Assembly: GCF_902506065.1 (NCBI RefSeq)
Contig: NZ_LR732912.1
Coordinates: forward strand, 4,741,525 to 4,805,524
DNA length: 64,000 nucleotides
Origin: Arthrobacter sp. 9V
GTDB lineage: Bacteria; Actinomycetota; Actinomycetes; Actinomycetales; Micrococcaceae
Direction: 5' to 3'
Positions 42,194 to 50,423 of the stretch are shown piece by piece. Numbering within the stretch: position 1 is the stretch's first letter; each line of letters begins with the position of its first letter. The position numbers and the translations under genes are program-made. The notes below the pieces were generated by a model that was given only the letters and a program-made list of their open reading frames with translations, searched no databases and had not been told where the DNA came from.

Positions 42194-42733
42194 TTGATTC
42201 CGCCCGGCGCACACGTTTTCGTCGACGAGTCCAAGTCCAAGGCCTATTACGTTGCCGCATCGGTGATAGCGCCGGCGGACCTTGCAGGCGCTCGGCGGTC
42301 GATCTTGGCCCTTCGCCGACCAGGACAACGGAGAGTCCATTTCAAAAGCGAAAGCGATAGCTCCAGGAACGCATTTCTCAATGGCGCTGCGCGGCTCGGA
42401 CTCTCCACAACGCTGTACGTTGCTCGAAACATGCCGGACAAGAAGGCCCGCCCTTTGTGTCTGGAGCGCTTGTTGGAGGATTTGGTGGCCGGAGGAGCGA
42501 GCAAACTTGTGCTCGAAAGCGACGAATCACTACAACAGTCAGACCGCCGACTCATCGCTCAGCACCTAAAGGCGCTCGGCGGCGCGGACGGCTTTCAATA
42601 CATGCATTGCAAAGCCCACGAGGAGCCCCTGCTCTGGGTCAGCGATGCCGTGGCCTGGTGTCACCAAAAAGGTGGCGACTGGATACGGAAAGCGTCTCCG
42701 CTGGTTCAGAAGATCGTTTTCTGCGAGCGTTAA
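42194..42733 (+). CDS. DUF3800-like hypothetical protein
   Basis: A 179-residue protein with the start HVFVDESKSKAYYVAASVI, the FVDES sheet strand of DUF3800, an RNase-H-like fold with Asp/Glu. Later acidic residues in LVLESDES and a His/Asp in HKxxxDA-like text (WVSDAVAWCHQKGGDW) agree. Nuclease-type activity is possible but unproven. The start is a TTG; a GAGGAG site is 17 bases before it, and a CTG at 42185 would fit that site better. The gene follows dnaB closely. Confidence 0.55.
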   Translation: MIPPGAHVFVDESKSKAYYVAASVIAPADLAGARRSILALRRPGQRRVHFKSESDSSRNAFLNGAARLGLSTTLYVARNMPDKKARPLCLERLLEDLVAGGASKLVLESDESLQQSDRRLIAQHLKALGGADGFQYMHCKAHEEPLLWVSDAVAWCHQKGGDWIRKASPLVQKIVFCER

Positions 42734-42895
42734 ACAGCGCAGACCCGGCTCGTCATACCATCCGGAAGACTGCCAGGCCCACTTCTCAGGACTATTGCCC
42801 TTTGCATCACTGAGCCTACCGCAAAGAGAAGATTCGGAATACTGCCTGTGAGGGACGTAACGTACTCCTGCGAATCCGTGTTTGTGCTGATGGGT

Positions 42896-43354
42896 TCAGC
42901 AGCCCTCGAAGTCGCTGAGCACCTTCACTTTCGCTGCTGATCCGGACGAGGGATCGAACGCGTAGCCGATCCACTCCTTGGCCAGCCGGCGGGCCAACTC
43001 CACGCCCACTACTCGCTGACCCATGGTCAAAACCTGGCAGTCGTTGGACAGGATTGACCGCTCTACGGAGAACGAGTCGTGCGCAGCTGTGGCCCTGATC
43101 CCCGGTACCTTGTTGGCAGCAATGGCCACCCCGATTCCTGTGCCGCAGAACAGGATGGCACGGTCGGCTTTGCCGTCGCGGATCATCTCACCGGCCGCAA
43201 TCCCTACGTAGGGGTACGGCCGGGTGAAGTCCTCGTCCGCCCGGTTCACGCCTATATCTATGACCTCCGTGATGCGGGAGTCAACCTTGAGGTCGGCCAG
43301 GATCCGGTCTTTGTAATCAACACCGGCTTCGTCGGCGCCCACAATGATGCGCAT
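42896..43354 (-). CDS. RpiB/LacAB-family sugar-phosphate isomerase
   Basis: A 152-residue RpiB/LacAB isomerase. The start MRIIVGADEAGVDYKDRIL resembles GxDHAG of RpiB but has Glu in place of the His, a change that may reflect a different sugar phosphate. The catalytic Cys lies in ILFCGTGIGVAIAANK and the His in AAHDSFSVE. AGGAG precedes the ATG. It is last in the minus-strand arm of the catabolic locus. In mycobacterial C4-polyol routes a paralogue converts erythrulose 4-phosphate to erythrose 4-phosphate; a similar role here is inferred. Confidence 0.82.
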   Translation of the reverse strand: MRIIVGADEAGVDYKDRILADLKVDSRITEVIDIGVNRADEDFTRPYPYVGIAAGEMIRDGKADRAILFCGTGIGVAIAANKVPGIRATAAHDSFSVERSILSNDCQVLTMGQRVVGVELARRLAKEWIGYAFDPSSGSAAKVKVLSDFEGC

Positions 43355-43363
43355 GAAATTCTC

Positions 43364-45106
43364 CTAGTTACTTGCTGCGGCGGGAACGGGAACAGCGGTG
43401 AAATGAGGCCCGACGGCGGCGAACACCATCGCGAGCGACGTCGCCCCGGGATCCGGCGTGCCAAGGCTCTTCTCGGCCAACGGCCTGGCGCGTCCCTTGA
43501 GGGGGCGAAGACCTGCGGTGGAAGCAGCGGCTGAGGTAGCGTCGGCAGCCGCGGCAAGCCAGGCCTGTTCCAGGTGAGTACCGGAAGCGACGTGTTCCTC
43601 AAGCGAGGAGGCGAACGGCAACAGCGCGTCCATCATTGTTTTGTCGCCGATCTCGGCCTTTCCCAGGCTTGCGATTCGGTCCGCGAAGGCGCGAACAGAC
43701 TCGGCGAGGACATCCGGCGTCGGGGTTTCCGCGTCACCCAACCGCTCACCAAAGGCGCGAAGTCCGGCACCCCAAAGGACACCTGAGGTGCCGCCGGCTT
43801 TGTCTGCCCACGCGTCCCCGGCGGCGGCGAGCAGTGACCCGGCACCCGCGCCACGTTCAAAAGCAAGGGATGCGGCGTGCTGGGCCGCAGCGGATCCGCG
43901 AACCATGCCGCGGCCGTGATCGCCGTCGCCTGCGATTGCATCCATGTCGCCCAGCATCGCCTCGGAGGTCCGCAGCAAGGCCGCGGTGGTGTCCAAAGCT
44001 TTGAGGCACTGTGCGGCGTAGGACCGGGAGTTTTCCGTGGAGGAGTACTCGGCCGCAGTGACGGCCTCCAACTCCGCCTCCGTTGCGGTTGAAGTAGGAA
44101 CGTCGAACCCACCGGCACCCCGACGGTACGCCGGTGTCAGGGCGGGTGCTGTCCAGTACTGCTCCAGCTCCTCGTCCAGCCAGGTCAGTGTCAACGATGC
44201 CCCGGCCATGTCCAGGCTGGTGACCAGCTCGCCCACCTCGGGCATCACCAGGGTGTATCCGGCCTCGCGGAGCAGTGGAGCGATGGTGCGCCAGAGGACG
44301 AACAGTTCCTCGTGCTTGGTGGAGCCCAGGCCGTTGAGGATAACGGCCAGCCGCTTCGACGTGGAAGAAGGCGTCTCAGCCAGCACGCGTCGGACCAGCT
44401 CTTTGCCAAGTTCGACGGCGGAGGGCAGCTCAGTATCGAACAATCCAGGCTCGCCGTGGATACCCAGGCCCAGGCCCATCTGTCCCTCGGGAAGACGGAA
44501 CAAGGGCTGGTCGGCGCCGGGGAACGTGCAACCGCTGAAGGCCGTCCCGATTGTTTTCGTGAGGCTGTTGGCCTTGCGTCCCAGGCGAACCACGGAGTCG
44601 AGGTCCAGGCCGGCCTCGGCAGCGGCTCCCATGACTTTGAACACCACGAAGTCCCCTGCAATGCCCCGGCGCTTCTCAGCCTGGGACGGGGATGCGCTGG
44701 CAATGTCGTCAGTGACCAGCACGTTCTCCGTCGGGATGCCCTCGGCGGTCAGCCGTTCGCTGGCCATGCCGAAGTTCATGACATCGCCCGCGTAGTTGCC
44801 GTAGGTGAACACCACTCCTGCTCCGGAGTTGGCGGCTTTGGCCACGGAGTACGCCTGCTGCGCCGAGGGGGAGGTGAAGATATTGCCCACCACGGCACCG
44901 TCAGCGAAGCCCGGCCCGATGATGCCGGCGAAGGCCGGGTAGTGCCCGGAGCCGCCGCCCGTAATGACGGCCACCTTCGGCATTGCCGGGCGGCTGCGGC
45001 GGACAGCGCCACCCTCCACCCGGCGGACAAGGCCGGAGTGGGCGTCGCAGAAACCGGCAAGGGCTTCGTCGGCGAAGTCGGCGGGGTCGTTGAAGATTCT
45101 GGTCAT
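43364..45106 (-). CDS. Dihydroxyacetone-kinase-family ketose kinase (DhaK-DhaL fusion)
   Basis: A 580-residue single-chain ATP-dependent kinase. The DhaK half has ITGGGSGHYPAFAGIIG and the substrate-binding His in LGLGIHGEPG; the DhaL half has the nucleotide-binding AGDGDHGRGM and a Gly/Ala-rich TSGVLWGAGLRAFG. This is the length of fused dihydroxyacetone or erythrulose kinases. In mycobacteria, DerK and LerK of this family phosphorylate D- and L-erythrulose. Linked SDR and two isomerases fit a C4 or similar ketose substrate; dihydroxyacetone itself would not need them. Confidence 0.88.
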   Translation of the reverse strand: MTRIFNDPADFADEALAGFCDAHSGLVRRVEGGAVRRSRPAMPKVAVITGGGSGHYPAFAGIIGPGFADGAVVGNIFTSPSAQQAYSVAKAANSGAGVVFTYGNYAGDVMNFGMASERLTAEGIPTENVLVTDDIASASPSQAEKRRGIAGDFVVFKVMGAAAEAGLDLDSVVRLGRKANSLTKTIGTAFSGCTFPGADQPLFRLPEGQMGLGLGIHGEPGLFDTELPSAVELGKELVRRVLAETPSSTSKRLAVILNGLGSTKHEELFVLWRTIAPLLREAGYTLVMPEVGELVTSLDMAGASLTLTWLDEELEQYWTAPALTPAYRRGAGGFDVPTSTATEAELEAVTAAEYSSTENSRSYAAQCLKALDTTAALLRTSEAMLGDMDAIAGDGDHGRGMVRGSAAAQHAASLAFERGAGAGSLLAAAGDAWADKAGGTSGVLWGAGLRAFGERLGDAETPTPDVLAESVRAFADRIASLGKAEIGDKTMMDALLPFASSLEEHVASGTHLEQAWLAAAADATSAAASTAGLRPLKGRARPLAEKSLGTPDPGATSLAMVFAAVGPHFTAVPVPAAASN

Positions 45107-45138
45107 GAGGGTCCCGGGTTTCCTTCGAGCAGCTCGAA

Positions 45139-45912
45139 TTAGTGGATGTGGCTGCCGCCGTTGATGTCGATGGTGGTGCCGGTGAGGTAAGCGGAGTCCT
45201 CGGAGGAGAGGAACGTGATCACAGCGGCCACTTCCTCCGTGGTGGCGTTACGGCCCAGGGGGATGCCTGCGTTGATGGCGGCTTCCTGCTCTTCGGTGCT
45301 GCCTACGCGGATGTTGGTGTCCACGGCGCCGGGGGTGATGGCATTGACCGTCACGCCCGTATCCCCGATTTCGCGGGCGAGTGCCTTGGTGAAGCCGAGG
45401 ATGGCTGCCTTGGCTGCCGAGTAGGGGACCTTACCGAACACGCCGCCGCCGCGCTGGGCAGAGACAGATGACATGTTCACGATGCGGCCCCAGCCATTGG
45501 CAATCATGTCCGGCAGGAAGGCTCTGGTGACCAGGTAGGTGCCCGTGGCATTGACGTCCATGACCTTGTGCCACAACTCAAGAGTGGTTTCCAGGAACGG
45601 AACGGGGGAGGTGATGCCCGCGATGTTGGCCAGGGCGCCGACGGGCGGAAGGTTTCCGGCGGCAACTTCAGCGGCGACGGCGGCCTGGGCTGCAGTGACG
45701 GAAGCTTCGTTGGCCACGTCGATTTCGTAGCCAAAGGCCGGAACGTTGAATTCGTTGGCGATTTCGGCAGCAACTTTGGCGGACTTCTCGCCGTCGAGGT
45801 CCAGGATAACGACGCCCCAGCCCTGGTTGGCGTAGCGGCGGGCGGTGGTGAGGCCGATGCCGCGATCGGAGGTAGCTCCGGTAAGGACGGCGGTGCGCTG
45901 GATGGTGGTCAT
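45139..45912 (-). CDS. Short-chain dehydrogenase/reductase
   Basis: A 257-residue classical SDR with the cofactor motif TGATSDRGIG (about 12-21), NIAG, the catalytic Ser in NMSSVS and YSAAK for Tyr/Lys. Length and motifs are those of polyol dehydrogenases. Its start overlaps the stop of the upstream TIM-barrel gene by 4 bases and the kinase gene follows after 32 bases. Probable role: oxidation of a polyol to the ketose that the kinase phosphorylates. Confidence 0.87.
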   Translation of the reverse strand: MTTIQRTAVLTGATSDRGIGLTTARRYANQGWGVVILDLDGEKSAKVAAEIANEFNVPAFGYEIDVANEASVTAAQAAVAAEVAAGNLPPVGALANIAGITSPVPFLETTLELWHKVMDVNATGTYLVTRAFLPDMIANGWGRIVNMSSVSAQRGGGVFGKVPYSAAKAAILGFTKALAREIGDTGVTVNAITPGAVDTNIRVGSTEEQEAAINAGIPLGRNATTEEVAAVITFLSSEDSAYLTGTTIDINGGSHIH

Positions 45913-46784
45913 GGTGCTCCTTGAATATGAGGTGATGCGGTTTGGATGAGGTCCGTGATGAAGCTGGCCGCCTTGGCGGCAGCCGCGGGGCGTTCGTCAT
46001 GCGTGACGTCCCGGGTTTCGAGTTCGAGGGAAAAGTGGCCGGTGTAACCGGCGCCCCGCAGTGCCGCTAAACCGGCTGCGAAGTCGGCCTTGCCGCTGCC
46101 GATGCTGAGGTTGATGTTTCCGGGTTCGGTTTCCGTGGCTGGGAGGGCGTCCCGCAGATGGACGTGCTTGACCCGTGATGCGAAGCGGTTAACGAAGTCC
46201 ACCGGATCGCCGCCGGAGGCAATGATGTGGCTGAAGTCCATGACGATTCCGACGTCGGAACCGGCCAGGCGGTCGGCGAGCAACTGCGCGCGTTCCGTGT
46301 CCCGGCACAGCCGGTAGTAGTGCAGGGACTCGGTCCAGAGCTCAACGCCGAACTCCGCCGCGCGTCCGGCGGCGTGGATCAGCTGGGCTGCAACCAGGTC
46401 CACGTCCTCTTCGAGGCTCCGGACGGGATCGTCATCGATGGCGCCGCAGGGTAGAACCAAGGCTTGCGCACTGGTTTTGGCCGCCAAGGCGAGCAGCATC
46501 TCAAGGTGCCTTTCGCGCTGGTCCTGAGCGTCGGCGTCGAGCGTTGCGTTCAGATCGCCGACGTCGCCATTGACCGAGCGAACCCGCAAGCCTGATTCAC
46601 GCACGACGGCGGCAACCGCCTCCACTGCCTCGGCGTCCAGTACGTACGGAACATGGTCGCAGACGCCCGGGAGCGCGCCGAGATCGATTTCCTCGAAGCC
46701 GAGCCCTTGCATGGTGTGGAGTGCAGCGCCCAGTTCCTGATGGCGGAAGCTGATGGACGAACAGCCCAGTCGTTGATGAAACAT
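45909..46784 (-). CDS. Sugar-phosphate isomerase/epimerase (xylose-isomerase-like TIM barrel)
   Basis: A 291-residue TIM-barrel protein. Key strands are LGFEEIDLGALPG, ALVLPCGAIDDD, VELWTESLHYYRLC with the metal Glu, GIVMDFSHIIASGGDP with Asp and His, VKHVHLRDA and HFSLELETRD, which bring the usual Glu/Asp/His metal site. AGAGGATC precedes ATG 46784. In L-threitol and erythritol routes a relative (LerI) isomerises erythrulose 1-phosphate; here it is the first gene of the minus arm, transcribed from the shared operator region. Confidence 0.82.
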   Translation of the reverse strand: MFHQRLGCSSISFRHQELGAALHTMQGLGFEEIDLGALPGVCDHVPYVLDAEAVEAVAAVVRESGLRVRSVNGDVGDLNATLDADAQDQRERHLEMLLALAAKTSAQALVLPCGAIDDDPVRSLEEDVDLVAAQLIHAAGRAAEFGVELWTESLHYYRLCRDTERAQLLADRLAGSDVGIVMDFSHIIASGGDPVDFVNRFASRVKHVHLRDALPATETEPGNINLSIGSGKADFAAGLAALRGAGYTGHFSLELETRDVTHDERPAAAAKAASFITDLIQTASPHIQGAP

Positions 46785-46856
46785 GGTCGTTGATCCTCTA
46801 CATCGAAGCCTCATCGGTGAGGACTTCTAGTGATGCAAGCCACTTTAGATGCGTTA

Positions 46857-46943
46857 ACTGTCAACAGTCAACCTTCTAAGTCGACTGTTGACATTGCTGG
46901 TGCTCTGCGTCACAGTTGTCGTATTATGTTGACTGTCGACAGT
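46857..46943. promoter_or_regulatory. Divergent promoter region with ACTGT-N2-ACAGT operators
   Basis: Three sites of one palindrome: ACTGTCAACAGT (46857-46868), ACTGTTGACATT (46884-46895) and the perfect ACTGTCGACAGT (46932-46943). They lie between the divergent arms. On the minus strand, TTGACT and TAAAGT with an 18-base spacer form a promoter overlapping the first site; on the plus strand TATTAT (46922-46927) is a -10 candidate beside the third site. Most likely bound by the GntR protein encoded at 50424. Confidence 0.65.
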
Positions 46944-46989
46944 GAGGTCGCCGAAGAAGCGCCGCACTCTTCGAAAGGGAAAAAGACAG

Positions 46990-48327
46990 ATGAGCAATGA
47001 AGCTCTGACCATGCGTGGTCCGGTTCACGGAACCAAGGAAGCAAAGCGCGTCGCCGTCGGCTCAGGCGTTGGCGCAGTCATCGAAACCTATGACTTCATC
47101 GGTTTCGGCACGGCGGCCGCACTGTACTTCGGCACCGCGTTCTTCCCGGGCGCTGACCCGGTGACAGGCACTCTGGCCTCCTTCGCGACCCTCGGCGTCG
47201 GCTTCGCCGCCCGTCCCCTGGGCGGCATCATCGGAGGGCACCTCGGCGACAAATTGGGACGCAAACCCGTTCTGGTGGCATCACTGATCCTCATGGGCCT
47301 GGCCACGTTCGCAATCGGCCTGCTCCCCACCTACCAGCAAGTGGGCCTCCTGGCCCCGGCGCTCCTTGTGCTGGTCCGTGTTATCCAGGGCCTTGCGTTC
47401 GGCGCGGAATGGGGCGGTGCCATTCTGATGAGCTATGAGCACGCCCCATGGCGGAAGAAGGGTCAGTTCACGGGAATCGTGCAGGCCGGCTTCCCCGTTG
47501 GCCTCCTGCTCGCAAACCTTGTCTTCCTCAGCAGCGTTGGCCTCGGCAGCGAATGGGCCTGGCGTGTACCGTTCCTCGCCAGCATCATCCTGGTGGCTGT
47601 TGGCCTCATCATCCGTTCAAAGGTCCCTGAGTCCCCGGTGTTTGAGGACGTCAAGTCCAAGGGCGACATCGTCAAATCCCCCATCGTGGAGGTCATCAAG
47701 ACCGACTGGCGCAACATTGTCCGGGGAATCGGCCTCCGCATCGCTGAAACGGCCGGCTACGCAGTTTCCGTGACGTACATGATCTCCTACCTGCATACCA
47801 ACAAGCTCGCGGACAAGACCGAGACTTTGGTGGCTCTGTGTGTCGCAGCAGGAATCGGTATCTTTGCCACCTACTTCTGGGGCAAACTGACCGACCGCGT
47901 TGGCCGCCGGCCCGTCTATATCTGGTCCACAGCGTTCGCAGTGCTCTTCGGAGTTCCGATGTTCATGCTGGTCAACACCGGCCTGTTCTTCCTGATCATC
48001 GCCACGATCGTGATCGCCTACGCTGTATGCCAGAACTCCCTCGCCGGGGCCCAGGGCGCATGGTTCCCGGAACTGTTCCAAGCCAAGACCCGCTCCTCCG
48101 GCGCTTCGCTGTCCTACCAAATCTCCGCCATGGTGTCCGGCTTCACGCCCTTCATCACCACGCTGCTGTTCGTCAGCATGGGCTGGATGGGGCCGGCACT
48201 GCTCTTCAGCATCTACGCAGCCATCGGCCTGTGGGCCGCGCTGATCACCAAGGAAACCTGGGGCAAGCGTGAGCGTGCTTTCGCCGAAGAAGCCGCCAGC
48301 AAAACACCCCAGTCGGTAAACGCCTAA
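46990..48327 (+). CDS. MHS-family MFS transporter
   Basis: A 445-residue transporter with about 12 helices. It has the metabolite:H+ symporter (MHS) traits GAVIETYDFIGFGTAAALYF, RPLGGIIGGHLGDKLGRKPVL and GLAFGAEWGGAILMSYEHAP. The ATG at 46990 follows AAAGGGA; the frame's earlier start overlaps the operator region. It heads the plus arm and is the likely importer of the substrate of this locus, probably a polar sugar acid or polyol. A 9-bp hairpin follows before the transketolase. Confidence 0.88.
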   Translation: MSNEALTMRGPVHGTKEAKRVAVGSGVGAVIETYDFIGFGTAAALYFGTAFFPGADPVTGTLASFATLGVGFAARPLGGIIGGHLGDKLGRKPVLVASLILMGLATFAIGLLPTYQQVGLLAPALLVLVRVIQGLAFGAEWGGAILMSYEHAPWRKKGQFTGIVQAGFPVGLLLANLVFLSSVGLGSEWAWRVPFLASIILVAVGLIIRSKVPESPVFEDVKSKGDIVKSPIVEVIKTDWRNIVRGIGLRIAETAGYAVSVTYMISYLHTNKLADKTETLVALCVAAGIGIFATYFWGKLTDRVGRRPVYIWSTAFAVLFGVPMFMLVNTGLFFLIIATIVIAYAVCQNSLAGAQGAWFPELFQAKTRSSGASLSYQISAMVSGFTPFITTLLFVSMGWMGPALLFSIYAAIGLWAALITKETWGKRERAFAEEAASKTPQSVNA

Positions 48328-48342
48328 AGTACCCATCGACGT

Positions 48343-48373
48343 CGGGCGCGTTCTCCCCATCGGTACGCGCCCG
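48343..48373 (+). promoter_or_regulatory. Hairpin between transporter and transketolase
   Basis: CGGGCGCGT (48343-48351) and ACGCGCCCG (48365-48373) form a 9-bp stem with a 13-base loop, and no T tract. It lies in the 63-base gap within the presumed operon and could lower downstream expression or mark an mRNA end. Confidence 0.4.
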
Positions 48374-48390
48374 GCACCGGAAGGAAAGCT

Positions 48391-49290
48391 GTGACTCTCT
48401 CATCCACCGAAGCCAAACCCGCTTCTGTTCCCTCTCACCCGGAGCCCGAGCGCGTGGACAGCATCCGCGCTGCCGCGTACCGCATCCGCCACCACGCCCT
48501 GAACATGGGCGAAGTCCAGGGCCAAGGCTACGTCGGCCAGGCTCTCGGCGCAGCGGACATGCTCGCCGCCGTTTATGCCGACCAGTTGACGTACCGCGCT
48601 GATGACCCGCACTGGGAAGGCCGCGACCGTTTCCTGCTCTCCACCGGCCACTACGCAATCGGCCATTACGCAGCCCTGGCCGAAGCGGGAATTGTGCCCG
48701 TCTCTGAACTTGAGACCTACGGTTCCGACGATTCCCGGCTTCCCATGTCAGGCATGTCCACCTACACCCCGGGCATGGAAATCTCCGGTGGCTCGCTGGG
48801 CCATGGCCTCACTATCGCCGTCGGAATGGCGCTGGGACTCCGGGCGCAGGGCTTGCCCAACCGTGTGATCAACTTCCTCTCGGATGGCGAGCTGGACGAG
48901 GGCTCCACCTGGGAGGCGGCCATGGGCGCGCACCACCATCAACTGGGCAAGCTGACGGCGTTGGTGGACATCAACGCCCTTCAAGCAGATGGCGCCACGG
49001 ACACCGTGCTCCGCACCGAACCGGTCACGGAAAAGTGGGAATCGTTCGGCTGGTACACCCAACGCGTAGACGGGAACGACGTCGGTGCGCTGCTGGCAGC
49101 GTTCGACAACATCGCCGCCGTCGCGGCGCCAGTCGGACGGCCCTCGGTGATCCTTTGCGACACCAAGGTCGGGCGCGGTGTGCCGCTCCTGGAAACCCGC
49201 GAAAAGGCGCACTTCATGCGCATCGAAGAACACGAGTGGCAGATCTGCCGCGAACAGCTGACCGCAGGATACGAAGGGAGGGCTGCCTGA
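48391..49290 (+). CDS. Transketolase, N-terminal subunit
   Basis: A 299-residue split transketolase subunit with thiamine-diphosphate motif LSDGELDEGSTWEAAMGAHH followed by LTALVDIN, and the loop LLSTGHYAIGHYAALAEAG. GTG start with AAGGAAA upstream. Its partner gene overlaps by one base. Split enzymes are typical of sugar-catabolic loci, such as the apulose-4-phosphate and sulfosugar transketolases, as well as ordinary pentose phosphate metabolism. Confidence 0.9.
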   Translation: MTLSSTEAKPASVPSHPEPERVDSIRAAAYRIRHHALNMGEVQGQGYVGQALGAADMLAAVYADQLTYRADDPHWEGRDRFLLSTGHYAIGHYAALAEAGIVPVSELETYGSDDSRLPMSGMSTYTPGMEISGGSLGHGLTIAVGMALGLRAQGLPNRVINFLSDGELDEGSTWEAAMGAHHHQLGKLTALVDINALQADGATDTVLRTEPVTEKWESFGWYTQRVDGNDVGALLAAFDNIAAVAAPVGRPSVILCDTKVGRGVPLLETREKAHFMRIEEHEWQICREQLTAGYEGRAA

Positions 49291-50309
49291 TGAGCGCCAC
49301 CACTGAGGCCCCCGAAACCACCACCGCCGTGAAGCCTAAACTCAAGACTTCGGCCATGATCGCGTCCTTCGCGGATCCCGGGCAGAAGACCGCGTCGGCC
49401 CCGTTTGGCCACGCATTGGTTAAAGCCGCCGAGGCTGATTCCCGCATTGTTGGCTTGACCGCCGACCTTGGGAAGTACACGGACATGCACATCTTCGCCA
49501 AGGCCTTCCCGGAACGGTTCTTCCAGATGGGCATGGCCGAGCAACTTCTGTTCGGCGCTGCCGCCGGCATGGCTGAAACAGGTTTGATTCCCTTCGCTTC
49601 CACATACTCGGTTTTCGCCGCCCGCCGCGCCTACGACTTCCTCTGCCTGGACATTGCCGAGCCGAACTTGAACGTCAACATCATTGGCGGCCTTCCGGGC
49701 TTGACCACCGGATACGGTCCCAGCCACCAGGCAACGGAGGACATGGCGATCTTCCGCGGAATGCCAAACCTGACAATCGTTGACCCGTGCGACTCCGTGG
49801 ACATCGAGCAAGCCGTTCCGCAGCTTGCTGCCTCGGAGGGACCCACATACCTGCGCCTGCTGCGCGGCAATGTGCCTACTGTTCTGGACGAGTATGACTA
49901 CACGTTCGAACTCGGTAAGGCGAAAGTCCTGCGCGGCGGCAACGATGTGGTGTTCGTTTCCTCAGGTTTGATGACCATGCGTGCGCTGCAGGCTGCCGAT
50001 GCCTTGGCGAAACACAACGTTGATGTAGCCGTAGTGCACACTCCCACCATCAAGCCGTTCGACGCCGCCACCGTGCTCGCAGAGCTGAATACCGACCGCC
50101 TCGCCGTGACGCTTGAAAACCACACCGTTGTTGGCGGCCTGTTCGAAACTGTTGCCTCCGCCGTCGTCACCTCAGGTCTGGGCAAGCGCGTGGTTCCCAT
50201 TGCGCTGCCGGACCAATTCCTCGACGCCGGTGCCCTGCCAACTCTGCACGAACGGTACGGACTGTCCGTGGACCGGATTGTGGCCAAGGTGTTGGCGGAA
50301 CTTAGCTGA
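49290..50309 (+). CDS. Transketolase, C-terminal subunit
   Basis: A 339-residue subunit holding the pyrimidine-binding domain, with the cofactor-activating Glu in MGMAEQLLFGAAAGMA, the ARRAYDFL helix, the HxxxED text in SHQATEDMAIF, and a transketolase C-terminal domain. ATG 49290 overlaps the TGA of the N-terminal subunit (TGATG), so translation is coupled and equal amounts are made. Its N-terminal 40 residues are Thr/Ala-rich and probably flexible. Together with the neighbours it would feed the ketose phosphate into the pentose phosphate pool. Confidence 0.9.
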   Translation: MSATTEAPETTTAVKPKLKTSAMIASFADPGQKTASAPFGHALVKAAEADSRIVGLTADLGKYTDMHIFAKAFPERFFQMGMAEQLLFGAAAGMAETGLIPFASTYSVFAARRAYDFLCLDIAEPNLNVNIIGGLPGLTTGYGPSHQATEDMAIFRGMPNLTIVDPCDSVDIEQAVPQLAASEGPTYLRLLRGNVPTVLDEYDYTFELGKAKVLRGGNDVVFVSSGLMTMRALQAADALAKHNVDVAVVHTPTIKPFDAATVLAELNTDRLAVTLENHTVVGGLFETVASAVVTSGLGKRVVPIALPDQFLDAGALPTLHERYGLSVDRIVAKVLAELS

Positions 50310-50365
50310 CGTATGGTTTCGGGTGCGGGGCCGGCACTTGCTGCCGGTCCCGTAGTCATGCCCGT

Positions 50366-50398
50366 AGTATCAACAGTTAACACCGGACTGTCAGCAGT
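50366..50398. promoter_or_regulatory. Operator-like sites before the GntR gene
   Basis: AGTATCAACAGT (50366-50377) and ACTGTCAGCAGT (50387-50398) match the ACTGT-N2-ACAGT palindrome of the divergent promoter in 10-11 of 12 positions. They end 26 bases before the GntR start codon and imply that the regulator controls itself. Confidence 0.55.
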
Positions 50399-50423
50399 CG
50401 CCCTAAGAACCGAGGACACACCC

